In this document: piece by piece, positions 1 to 6,032 of the stretch
Numbering within the stretch: position 1 is the first letter of the stretch
Layout: each line of letters begins with the position of its first letter
Origin: Oligoflexia bacterium
GTDB lineage: Bacteria > Myxococcota_A > UBA796 > UBA2385
DNA length: 7,599 bases
Assembly: GCA_013152105.1 (NCBI GenBank)
Contig: JAADHA010000367.1
Location: 1 to 7,599, forward strand
Reading direction: 5' to 3'
Made by a program: the position numbers and the translations under genes
Notes under the pieces: generated by a model
The model's database searches: none
The model's input: only the letters and a program-made list of their open reading frames with translations
What the model was told of the DNA's origin: nothing

Positions 1-890
1 AGGGCGCGGCGTCGCGCCTCTAGTCGGTGGCGCAGGCGCGCGGCCAGCAGCGCCAGCCCCCGGGCCTCGGCCGCCAGCACCAGGTCAGCTCGGGAGTGGG
101 TCGAGAGCCGGGTCAATGCCTGGGTCAGCGCGCTCCAGTCGCGGTTCGGACCGTGACCGGCGAGCTGTTCGGCTGCGCTCACTTGGAGCAGCGGGATGTC
201 GGTGATGCCGACGCGTTGCGCCAGCACGCGCCGCGTAAAGGCCACGGCCTCGGCGCGCTCGGCCGCGTTCATCCGGTCGGCCTTGTTCATCACGAAGATC
301 AGCGTGTCGCAGTGTCCTGCGATCTCCTCCACCAGGGTCAGCTCGCCGGCTGAGATCGGGGGGTCCGCGCCGAGCACCACCAGGGCCGCGTCGACATGGG
401 GGACGAAGGCACGCGTCGCCTCGGTGTTGTTCGCGAACACCGAGCCGACCCCCGGGGTGTCGACCAGGCACAGCCCATGGGACAGCAGGTCCGAGGGCAA
501 GAAGACCTCGACCGCGGCGATACCCTTGACGTTCTGCGGGTTCTGCTCTTCGCTGACGAAGCGCACGAGATCAGACAGGGCGATGTCCTCGGTCTGGCCC
601 GAGTGACGGCGGATGCGGGCCAGGCTGCGTGGGCCCTGGCGGACGATGGTGACCAGGGCGGTCACCGGAGCCACGCCGACTGGCAGGACGGTGGCGCCGA
701 GCAGCGCGTTGATCAGGCTGGACTTCCCTCGCTTGAACTGGCCGACGCAGGTGACGTAGAGCAGGCCGTCGCGGACCCGGTCGGCGAGCGCCTTGGCCTC
801 GGCCGCCAGCCCGACCGCACCGGCCTGGGTGGCCAGCCGGCCGAGGGCGTCGATGTTGGCGCCATCACCGCTTGGATGAAGGCCTTGCAT
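1..890 (-). CDS. Dynamin-like GTPase, N-terminal 296 residues (runs off left edge)
   Basis: Bacterial dynamin-like GTPases bind GTP and usually remodel or tether membranes. The reading frame from the ATG at 890 is open to the window edge. Seen motifs: G1 P-loop GQFKRGKSS at about residues 50-58, with the dynamin-style Phe and Lys-Ser-Ser followed by LINALLG; a G2-like Thr in VAPVTALVT near residue 77; G3 DTPGVGS at 144-150; G4 NKAD at 202-205; and a possible G5 VSA further on. The visible part ends in an Arg/Ala/Leu-rich helix, as expected where the GTPase head passes into the helical stalk; the rest is missing. The start is supported by TGGAGG (895-900) four bases upstream. The gene follows the FG-GAP lipoprotein on the same strand after a 99-base gap, so co-transcription is possible. 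No transmembrane segment is visible in this part. The family is clear, the cellular role is not. Confidence 0.9.
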   Translation of the reverse strand, partial: MQGLHPSGDGANIDALGRLATQAGAVGLAAEAKALADRVRDGLLYVTCVGQFKRGKSSLINALLGATVLPVGVAPVTALVTIVRQGPRSLARIRRHSGQTEDIALSDLVRFVSEEQNPQNVKGIAAVEVFLPSDLLSHGLCLVDTPGVGSVFANNTEATRAFVPHVDAALVVLGADPPISAGELTLVEEIAGHCDTLIFVMNKADRMNAAERAEAVAFTRRVLAQRVGITDIPLLQVSAAEQLAGHGPNRDWSALTQALTRLSTHSRADLVLAAEARGLALLAARLRHRLEARRRA

Positions 891-894
891 GGTG

Positions 895-900
895 CCTCCA
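895..900 (-). promoter_or_regulatory. Ribosome binding site of the dynamin-like GTPase
   Basis: Minus-strand TGGAGG lies four bases before the ATG at 890. It fixes the start of the GTPase, and the same hexamer precedes hemB at 6195-6200. Confidence 0.6.
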
Positions 901-989
901 GGTGGGGATGGCCTTGTCCCAGCCGGGCTCCCTGGCGGCGATGCAGGGACGGGGCGGGAGATGCCGTTATCACCCGGGACCGCCGAGGG

Positions 990-2333
990 TCATATGCCCG
1001 AGACCAGGAAACCGTAGGTCGGCGTGTTGGTGCCGGTGACCAGCAAGCCGGTCTGGGGCCCTCCGAGCCCAGCCGCCAGGGCCACGCTGTGACCAAGGGC
1101 TCCGCCGTTCACCTCGCCGGGGATCTGCAGGTCGGCGTCGGAATCGGCGAAGGTTCCCTGCAGTGGACCGTAGAAGAGCAAGGCCGTGCCCTGTTGATCC
1201 TCGCCGGCCTCGCTGTCCCCGGCAAACAGGTCGGAATACCCGTCCCGGTCGACATCAGCGCCGCTGATCGCGCGGCCCAGCGCGCTGCCCGGAGTCCCCG
1301 ACGAGAGCACCGCCATCGCGTCGCTGAGCAGGCCCCCCGCGCCGGCACCGTTCACCAGGTAGATCCGCGCCGGGTCGGCGCTCTTGGTCTTCCCATCGGC
1401 AGGGGCTCCGACCAGGATGTCGAAGCGCCCGTCACCATCCACATCGCCGGCCCCGCGGACCACGGCCCCGGCGAGGTCCCCCTGGCCGGTCCCCAGCCAC
1501 GCGATGCTGACATCGGCCAGGACGGCGTCGGCGTCGACGGGCCCGAGCACGATGGACGCGATGCCGGCCTGGTCGGCGATCTCGGAGTAGCCCAGGTCGC
1601 CCACGACGAAGTCGTTGATCCCGTCGCCATCGACATCATGGGTCGCCGCCAGCGCAGGGCTGCTGAGGTCCTGGGTCAGCAGGATGCCGTCGGTCGAGGC
1701 GGTGCGTGGGCCGTCGATTGGCCCGGGCAGAACCGCGACCGCGCCCAGGAAGGCACCGGCGAGGAGCAGGTCTGCGATCCCGTCGCCGGTGACATCGCCG
1801 GGCGCCGCCAGGTCGTGGTGGACCCCGTCTCCGAAGTCCAGGCTGGTGGCCGTGTCCGTAAGCGATGCCGTGCCGAAGAGCGTTCCGACATCGGGGACCA
1901 GCCAGGCTTCGGCGGTAGATCCGACCAGCAGATCCACCCCGCCCTGTCCCGACACATCGCCGGCCACCGCGATGAACGCTCCCGCGCCGTCGCCGTACAG
2001 GGCCAGGTCGGCCGTGGTCATCGAGACGGGTCCAGACGGGGGCGCCAGGAACAGGTAGACGCCGCCTTGCGATTTGCCATTCGCGGACGAATTGGGGGCG
2101 CCGAGGAGCACATCGCCGGTGCCGTTGCCGTCGACATCCCCGGCAAAGGCGTACACGGTGGTGTGGTCGCGGTTCTCGGAGATCGTGAACTCCGACGAGG
2201 ACACCAGGAGGGTACCGGTGGGCCGGCAAGTGCCGCTGCTTCCGTCGAGGTCGTTGTCGATCCCGTCGTCGCAGATCTCAGTGGCGGTGCTGTTCTCGGA
2301 CCCGAGCTTCGAGCCGCAGCCGGCCAGCAGCAA
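990..2333 (-). CDS. FG-GAP repeat beta-propeller lipoprotein with MopE-like motif; 5' end probably frameshifted
   Basis: Integrin-alpha-like FG-GAP proteins fold as seven-bladed, calcium-binding propellers and usually act outside the cell in adhesion or binding. At least six blades show the Ca-loop pattern D-x-D/S/T-G-x-G-x-x-D: GDVDGNGTGD (65-74), GDVSGQGGVD (125-134), GDVTGDGIAD (179-188), HDVDGDGIND (232-241), GDVDGDGRFD (296-305) and GADVDRDGYSD (358-368). Near the N-terminus CDDGIDNDLDG (21-31) resembles the MopE metal-binding motif common in myxobacterial secreted proteins. LLAGC (residues 2-6) is a lipobox, but from the only in-frame start (TTG at 2333) the signal peptide would have four residues before the Cys. 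No ribosome site precedes that TTG. An ATG at 2362 lies in another frame; one extra C in the C4 run (2355-2358) would join them into a proper signal peptide, MTPATARIALLLLAGC. The ligand is unknown. Confidence 0.85.
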   Translation of the reverse strand: MLLAGCGSKLGSENSTATEICDDGIDNDLDGSSGTCRPTGTLLVSSSEFTISENRDHTTVYAFAGDVDGNGTGDVLLGAPNSSANGKSQGGVYLFLAPPSGPVSMTTADLALYGDGAGAFIAVAGDVSGQGGVDLLVGSTAEAWLVPDVGTLFGTASLTDTATSLDFGDGVHHDLAAPGDVTGDGIADLLLAGAFLGAVAVLPGPIDGPRTASTDGILLTQDLSSPALAATHDVDGDGINDFVVGDLGYSEIADQAGIASIVLGPVDADAVLADVSIAWLGTGQGDLAGAVVRGAGDVDGDGRFDILVGAPADGKTKSADPARIYLVNGAGAGGLLSDAMAVLSSGTPGSALGRAISGADVDRDGYSDLFAGDSEAGEDQQGTALLFYGPLQGTFADSDADLQIPGEVNGGALGHSVALAAGLGGPQTGLLVTGTNTPTYGFLVSGI

Positions 2334-2359
2334 GAGCGCGATGCGGGCTGTCGCGGGGT

Positions 2360-2362
2360 CAT
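2360..2362 (-). other. Probable original start codon of the FG-GAP lipoprotein, now out of frame
   Basis: Minus-strand ATG at 2362 is preceded by AGGG (2372-2375), nine bases away. It is out of frame with the FG-GAP coding sequence by one base. The run of four C (plus-strand G, 2355-2358) directly after it is the simplest place for the missing base. The restored frame has an Arg, then a hydrophobic run, then the lipobox Cys. Whether this is a sequencing error, a true mutation or a switchable tract cannot be told from one copy. Confidence 0.5.
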
Positions 2363-2483
2363 GGGAGGGTGCCCTGGTGTGTGGGGAGTGGCAATTTGAA
2401 AGTGCTCGTCATTTTGCTTGCCGTTGTCTTGCGTTTCATGTCATGGTGCGCCGGCCACGAAGGCATCCACCAAGGAACCCTAC
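2363..2483. promoter_or_regulatory. Divergent intergenic region between the FG-GAP and cytochrome-like lipoproteins
   Basis: This spacer of about 120 bases separates two divergently read lipoprotein genes, so it should hold promoters for both. It includes the least GC-rich stretch nearby (about 2391-2445, with several T and A runs). I find no convincing -35/-10 pair on either strand and no clear inverted-repeat operator. The call rests on gene orientation and base composition only. Confidence 0.35.
2472..2476 (+). promoter_or_regulatory. Ribosome binding site choosing ATG 2484
   Basis: AAGGA lies seven bases before the ATG at 2484. It favours that start over an in-frame TTG at 2418, which would add 22 residues ahead of an already complete lipoprotein signal peptide. 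Confidence 0.6.
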
Positions 2484-3179
2484 ATGAATCTGAAGCTGTC
2501 CTCCTCTCCTGCCAACCCCGCCTATCGGGCCCTTCCGACCATCCTCTGGCCGCTATCGCTCGGTCTGCTCGTCGCTTTGAGTAGCGCCTGCGGCGGCAAG
2601 GACACCGGCACCGACGACACGGGTGCTGGCAACACTGGTGCAGGCGATGCGGGCACGACCGACGTGACCGACGGCGGGACCGTGACCGACGGCGGGACCG
2701 TGACCGACGGCGGGACCGAGACCGACGGTGGGACCGAGACCGACGGCGGGACCGAGACCGACGGCGGGACCGAGACCGATGGCGGGACAGGGACCGACGG
2801 TGGGACCGGGACCGACGGCGGGACCGACGGTGGGACCGGGACCGACGGCGGGACAAGCACCACGCCCACCTCGGCGGATGTTCAGATCATCGTCAACGAA
2901 AACTGCACCACCTGCCACGTCGGCGGAGGCACCCTCGGTGACCTGACGATGGACGATGTCTTCGCCGCCACGGTCGGCGTCGCCTCAGGCGAGTTGTCCA
3001 CGATGAACTACATCGAGCCCGGTGACCTCGACAACAGCTACCTGTGGCACAAGCTTCAGGACACGCAGCGCACCGTAGGTGGCACCGGCGACCAGATGCC
3101 CAAGAACAACCCCGGCGGCATGCTGGCGGCAGAATACGACACCATCGAAGCGTGGATTGTCGGCGGCGCGCCCGAGTAG
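2484..3179 (+). CDS. Lipoprotein with TDGGT-repeat stalk and mono-haem cytochrome c-like domain
   Basis: This 231-residue protein has three parts. Residues 1-36 are a lipoprotein signal peptide: a basic start (MNLK, then Arg16), a hydrophobic run LSLGLLVAL and the lipobox LSSAC with Cys36. Residues 37 to about 128 are low-complexity and Asp/Gly/Thr-rich, including eleven copies of a TDGGT hexapeptide, which looks like a flexible stalk. Residues 130-231 form a compact domain with a c-type haem site CTTCH (141-145) and a possible distal Met205 in the QMP motif; the sequence SYLWHKL and the final IEAWIVGGAP match small cytochrome-like domains seen in myxobacterial and planctomycete secreted proteins. 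It should be anchored in the envelope and could carry one electron, but the partner is unknown. It is divergent from the FG-GAP gene. Haem attachment is inferred from the motif. Confidence 0.85.
   Translation: MNLKLSSSPANPAYRALPTILWPLSLGLLVALSSACGGKDTGTDDTGAGNTGAGDAGTTDVTDGGTVTDGGTVTDGGTETDGGTETDGGTETDGGTETDGGTGTDGGTGTDGGTDGGTGTDGGTSTTPTSADVQIIVNENCTTCHVGGGTLGDLTMDDVFAATVGVASGELSTMNYIEPGDLDNSYLWHKLQDTQRTVGGTGDQMPKNNPGGMLAAEYDTIEAWIVGGAPE
2664..2855 (+). repeat. 18-bp in-frame tandem repeat, 11 units (hexapeptide [V/E/G]TDGGT)
   Basis: Eleven consecutive units code for [V/E/G]-T-D-G-G-T. Ten are 18 bases long, and one (2826-2837) is a 12-base copy lacking the first two codons. The first residue changes in blocks: Val in units 1-3, Glu in units 4-7, Gly in units 8, 9 and 11. 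This blockwise pattern is what stepwise duplication would leave. All length steps are multiples of three, so copy-number change would alter stalk length without breaking the frame. Confidence 0.93.
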
Positions 3180-3317
3180 CGGTTCTAGGCGGGTAGGCTG
3201 CGTTGGCAGTCCTGCCCGCGCTCCAAGGGCAACAAGGCGGACTGAATCGACGGCGCGCAGGCACCAGGCGCTACACTGGCGGCGGCCGTCTTCATCCCTA
3301 CAGCAACCGAGAGTCCC
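3180..3317 (+). promoter_or_regulatory. Intergenic spacer upstream of the ferredoxin
   Basis: A 138-base gap between the cytochrome-like lipoprotein and fdxA probably carries the fdxA promoter. The only -10-like hexamer I see is TACACT (3272-3277), with no good -35 at the usual distance. A 5-bp hairpin TGCCC/GGGCA (3213-3217 and 3227-3231) has no following T run, so I do not call it a terminator. Confidence 0.25.
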
Positions 3318-3659
3318 ATGCCGTTCGTCGTCGCCGAGCCCTGTGTCAAGTGCAAATTCACCGACTGCGTGGAGGTCTGCCCGGTCGAGTGCTTTCACGA
3401 GGGCGTGAACATGCTGGTCATCGATCCGGTGGAGTGTATCGACTGCGGCGCCTGTGTCCCCGAGTGCCCGGCCGAGGCCATCTTCCTGGACGAAGACGTC
3501 CCCGAGCAGTGGCAGGAATATGTTGTTCTCAACGAACGTCTGGCCGAGCAGTGGCCGATCATCACCAGCCAAAAGGACGCGCTACCGGACGCTGAGCGCT
3601 GGAAGGGCGTCACAGACAAGCGCGCCGAGCTCAGTGAGGAACCTGGCACTGGGGACTGA
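3318..3659 (+). CDS. fdxA: Seven-iron ferredoxin (FdxA / Azotobacter FdI type)
   Basis: This small cytoplasmic electron carrier holds one [3Fe-4S] and one [4Fe-4S] cluster. At 113 residues it has the expected family length, and by eye it matches Azotobacter vinelandii ferredoxin I along its whole length, including the C-terminal segment (EQWPIITSQKDALPDAERW) typical of this class. By analogy, Cys9, Cys17 and Cys50 hold the 3Fe cluster and Cys21, Cys40, Cys43 and Cys46 the 4Fe cluster; Cys12 and Cys25 correspond to the non-ligand cysteines of FdI. The spacing CxxxxCxxxC in the first half, rather than CxxCxxCxxxC, is what marks the 3Fe site. The ATG gives the exact family N-terminus MPFVV; only a weak purine run (GAGAG, 3310-3314) precedes it. 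A flavoprotein gene follows within 34 bases or fewer, suggesting one transcript. FdxA proteins are often linked to redox stress, but nothing here shows the partner. Confidence 0.95.
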   Translation: MPFVVAEPCVKCKFTDCVEVCPVECFHEGVNMLVIDPVECIDCGACVPECPAEAIFLDEDVPEQWQEYVVLNERLAEQWPIITSQKDALPDAERWKGVTDKRAELSEEPGTGD

Positions 3660-3693
3660 ACGAGTGGCTGCCCCGCTGTTGCTACCATTCCGC

Positions 3694-5370
3694 ATGATTC
3701 CCGCACTCACGAGCCTCGCCTTCCTTGTCCTGTCTGCCTGTGGTGGGCCCGGTGACCCTCCGGATTCCGCCGCTTCCGGGGACACGGGAACGACCCCGAC
3801 GACCCCGACGACCCCGACGACGCCCGAGCCGGATCTGGCGGTCGATGTCCTGGTGATTGGCGGCGGCCCGGCCGGACTGTCGGCGGCCTGGGAGGCCGAG
3901 CAAACCGGGGCCAGCGTGCTGATCGTTGAGCGGAACGAGGCCCTCGGCGGGGCGGGCTACCATGCGCGCAACCTGATTGCGGCCGGCACGCGCTGGCAGG
4001 CGGCGGCGGGGATCACCGACAGCCCGGAGCAGTTCCTGGCTGAGTGGGCCAGCTTCACAGGGGGAGGGGACCCGACCGACCCCTGGGTCCAGGCCCTGGC
4101 CTACCAGTCCGTGGAGACGCTGGACTGGCTGGTCGACGAGCATGGCGCAGTGGTGTTCGGCCTGCTGGATGACTCGGCCGCGGGCGCAACCCCGCGCCTG
4201 CACGAGGTCGGTATCGGTGATGACGGACCCGTTGGAGGACTGGTTTCCGATCTGCAGGATCTGGCCTGGACCTCGGTCGAGGCGAAGACCCTGCGCTTTG
4301 ACCCGGACGATCCGGCCCGCGTGAGCGGAGCCTGGCTCACCGACCTGGTGACCGGTGAGACGGTCGAGGTCGCCGCGGGGGCGATCATCATCGCGACAGG
4401 TGGCTTCGCGCGTGATCTGGACCGGGTCCTGGCCGAGCGCCCGGAATTGGAGGGGGCGCTCTTGTTGTTCGAGGCGAGCCCCTCCAGTGACGGTGGCGGC
4501 CTGCCGCTACTGGACCAGGCGGGAGCTGCACTTCAGAACATGGAGCACCACGGGGTCTATGTGCACAGCGCGCCCGACCCTCGGGCTGGCCTGGAGGGCG
4601 AGGCGTTGGTCCTCGGACGCCTGGAGAGCACCGTGATGGTGGACAGTGCCGGAACACGCGTCGCCAACGAGTCGACATCCTTTGGTTTCACCCTGTCCGA
4701 TGTCCTGGTCGCGGCCCCGGACAAACGCCTGTGGGCCATCTATCCAGCCGGTGTCTTTGACAGCAGCGGTGTCATCACGATGGCCGCGGAGCTGGACCTG
4801 GAGGGGGCGGATCCACTCACGAACGCGGATCTGGTGGACTACGGCCTGGCGGTGCGCGCGCCCTCGGCAGCGCAGCTCGGGAAGCTCACCGATATCGACG
4901 GCGCGGGCCTGTCCGAAGCCCTCGCCCGCTACTCCGAGCTGGTCGATCTGGGCGAGGACCTGGACTTTGGCAAGCCTGGTGATGCCCTGGTTCCGATGGA
5001 CGGTGAGCTGGTCGCGGTCGAGCTGGCCGGGGGCTCAGCCAAGAGCTTTGGGGGTGCCTGGCTGGACCCCCAAGCCCGGGTGCTGGACAGCGACGGCCAG
5101 GTGATCCCCGGACTGTACGCGGCGGGCGAGGCGGCGGGAATGCTCGGCACGCCCGCCATCGGCGAGGGCTTCTCGGGCTCGGTGATGGCCTGCTACCTGA
5201 CCGGGCGCGTGGCGGGTCAGAGCGCGGCGGCGGACGCGCTTGCGCTTGCGACCAAGGCGAGTCAGCGCGAAGCGACGCGCATGCTGGGCTCGCTGCCAAC
5301 CGGACAGGGGGCCGCGACGGTGGGTGGGCGCGAGCTGACCGTCACATCGGCGACGAAAGACGTGCCGTAG
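3694..5370 (+). CDS. Lipoprotein-anchored FAD-dependent oxidoreductase (FAD_binding_2 / fumarate-reductase-like fold)
   Basis: With 558 residues, the protein starts with a lipobox signal peptide (LAFLVLSAC, Cys16) and a Thr-Pro linker (33-44), then a full flavoprotein. Seen: the FAD dinucleotide motif VLVIGGGPAGLSAA (53-65) with the acidic ribose contact in IVERN (77-81); AIIIATGGFARD (230-241); a capping region with MVDSAGTRVANE (315-326); and the C-terminal FAD motif IPGLYAAGEAAG (471-482) followed by GRVAG (504-508). The fold is that of periplasmic fumarate reductases, urocanate reductases and ketosteroid dehydrogenases. The fumarate catalytic Arg and other substrate residues appear absent (see findings), so the substrate is unknown. 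No haem motif is present. The start is uncertain: an in-frame GTG at 3664, four bases after the fdxA stop, would add ten residues including an Arg to the signal peptide. The last 36 codons overlap the opposite-strand gene. Confidence 0.85.
   Translation: MIPALTSLAFLVLSACGGPGDPPDSAASGDTGTTPTTPTTPTTPEPDLAVDVLVIGGGPAGLSAAWEAEQTGASVLIVERNEALGGAGYHARNLIAAGTRWQAAAGITDSPEQFLAEWASFTGGGDPTDPWVQALAYQSVETLDWLVDEHGAVVFGLLDDSAAGATPRLHEVGIGDDGPVGGLVSDLQDLAWTSVEAKTLRFDPDDPARVSGAWLTDLVTGETVEVAAGAIIIATGGFARDLDRVLAERPELEGALLLFEASPSSDGGGLPLLDQAGAALQNMEHHGVYVHSAPDPRAGLEGEALVLGRLESTVMVDSAGTRVANESTSFGFTLSDVLVAAPDKRLWAIYPAGVFDSSGVITMAAELDLEGADPLTNADLVDYGLAVRAPSAAQLGKLTDIDGAGLSEALARYSELVDLGEDLDFGKPGDALVPMDGELVAVELAGGSAKSFGGAWLDPQARVLDSDGQVIPGLYAAGEAAGMLGTPAIGEGFSGSVMACYLTGRVAGQSAAADALALATKASQREATRMLGSLPTGQGAATVGGRELTVTSATKDVP
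3790..3825 (+). repeat. 9-bp tandem repeat coding a Thr-Thr-Pro linker
   Basis: Three exact copies of ACGACCCCG and a fourth ending in a variant (ACGACGCCC) encode TTP four times just after the lipobox of the flavoprotein. It is a short rigid spacer of the kind that holds an enzyme off the membrane. Confidence 0.85.
5262..5370. other. 109-bp convergent overlap of two coding sequences
   Basis: The plus-strand flavoprotein stops at 5368-5370 (TAG) and the minus-strand exported-protein gene stops at 5264-5262 (TGA), so their 3' ends share 109 bases. Transcripts from the two genes would be antisense to each other here. I see no terminator hairpin between them. Confidence 0.75.
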
Positions 5371-6032
5371 GGCTGGCCCGAGGGATCGACCACGGTCCCG
5401 TCGATCTGGTAGCGGTGTCCGGCTGCGCCCGGCACCGCGAGGTCGGCGGTCCACAGTTCCTGGACGCGAGCGAGCGTCGCGTCCTGCTGGGTGTCCTTGG
5501 CCGTCGCGAACGCGACACGGATGGCGGCGACGCTGGGAGTGGTGGCGCCCTGCACGACCAGGGACAGCGTCATTGTGTGGCCGTCTGCGGCGGTTTTCAG
5601 GTGACCGTGGACAGAACCGAAGCTGCTGAAGTACTCGTCCTCGCTGCAGGTCAGCGCGTCTGGCGTCAGGCTCAGCTCCACTGGACCCAGCCCGAGGACA
5701 TCTCCCTTGGCGTCCATCAAGGTCACGCGAGCCGAGGCCAGCGAGCCACGCTCGGTGTCACTCGCTGGCAGGCCTTGCACTTCCCAGAGCTGCTGCTGCG
5801 CGACGCTGCGGCTGAGCACTGCGATGTTCCCAGGCACCGCGGGGGCGTCACCCTGGGCGGTGATGGCCAGCTCGACCCGAGCCGGGGTGGTGGCCGAGGT
5901 GCTGGTCCACACGGCGACGCGCATGCCGTCGCCGCGGATGGGGGTGCCGACGGAGACCTGGGTGACGGCGTCCACGGCGAAGGCGGTGGGCGAGAGGAGC
6001 AGGGCGGCGAGCGTGAAGAGCGAGCGGGTCAT
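5262..6032 (-). CDS. Exported protein of unknown family with Sec signal peptide
   Basis: I do not recognise this 256-residue protein. Residues 1-19 are a classical Sec signal peptide: MTR, a hydrophobic core LFTLAALLL, and AFA before a likely cut at Val20. The mature part is rich in Val, Thr, Ala and Ser with alternating hydrophobic residues, suggesting beta-sandwich domains; segments such as VTQVSVGTPIRGDGMRVAVW (23-42) and MTLSLVVQGATTPSVAAIRV (154-173) look like beta strands. There are two Cys (129 and 243), which could form one disulfide, and no lipobox, transmembrane anchor or known catalytic motif. The ATG at 6032 is preceded by AGGAG (6040-6044) seven bases away; an upstream in-frame ATG at 6089 would add 19 residues unlike a signal peptide. 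It is divergent from hemB and overlaps the flavoprotein tail by 109 bp. It probably sits in the periplasm or is secreted. Confidence 0.8.
   Translation of the reverse strand: MTRSLFTLAALLLSPTAFAVDAVTQVSVGTPIRGDGMRVAVWTSTSATTPARVELAITAQGDAPAVPGNIAVLSRSVAQQQLWEVQGLPASDTERGSLASARVTLMDAKGDVLGLGPVELSLTPDALTCSEDEYFSSFGSVHGHLKTAADGHTMTLSLVVQGATTPSVAAIRVAFATAKDTQQDATLARVQELWTADLAVPGAAGHRYQIDGTVVDPSGQPYGTSFVADVTVSSRPPTVAAPCPVGSEPSMRVASR

Noticed and set aside
929..949. Hairpin TCCCTG/CAGGGA in the gap between the GTPase and FG-GAP genes
   Set aside because: A six-base stem with a nine-base loop and no T run on either strand is too weak for a terminator in GC-rich DNA.
396..2399. Very long plus-strand open frame (667 codons) antisense to the GTPase and FG-GAP genes
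   Set aside because: It lies opposite two genes with clear domain motifs, its translation has no recognisable fold and is Gly/Asp/Arg-biased, and long antisense frames are common in GC-rich DNA.
2664..2855. CRISPR-like array
   Set aside because: The units are directly adjacent with no unique spacers and lie in frame inside a coding gene, so this is a coding minisatellite.
2359..2856. Minus-strand frame giving an Arg/Ser-rich repetitive protein
   Set aside because: It is the antisense translation of the 18-bp repeat in the cytochrome-like lipoprotein; the RS-like pattern follows from the repeat composition.
2522..2918. Minus-strand Val/Pro/Ser- and Gly/Pro-rich repetitive frames
   Set aside because: These are other antisense frames of the same tandem repeat, without a plausible start site or domain.
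3213..3231. Hairpin TGCCC/GGGCA after the cytochrome-like lipoprotein
   Set aside because: Only five pairs and no downstream T run; expected by chance at this base composition.
3203..3277. Possible sigma-70 promoter before fdxA (TTGGCA and TACACT)
   Set aside because: The two hexamers are far too distant from each other to form one promoter, and neither has a suitable partner at 16-18 bases.
3203..3595. Alternative plus-strand frame across the ferredoxin
   Set aside because: It overlaps fdxA, whose eight cysteine positions and full-length family match are decisive.
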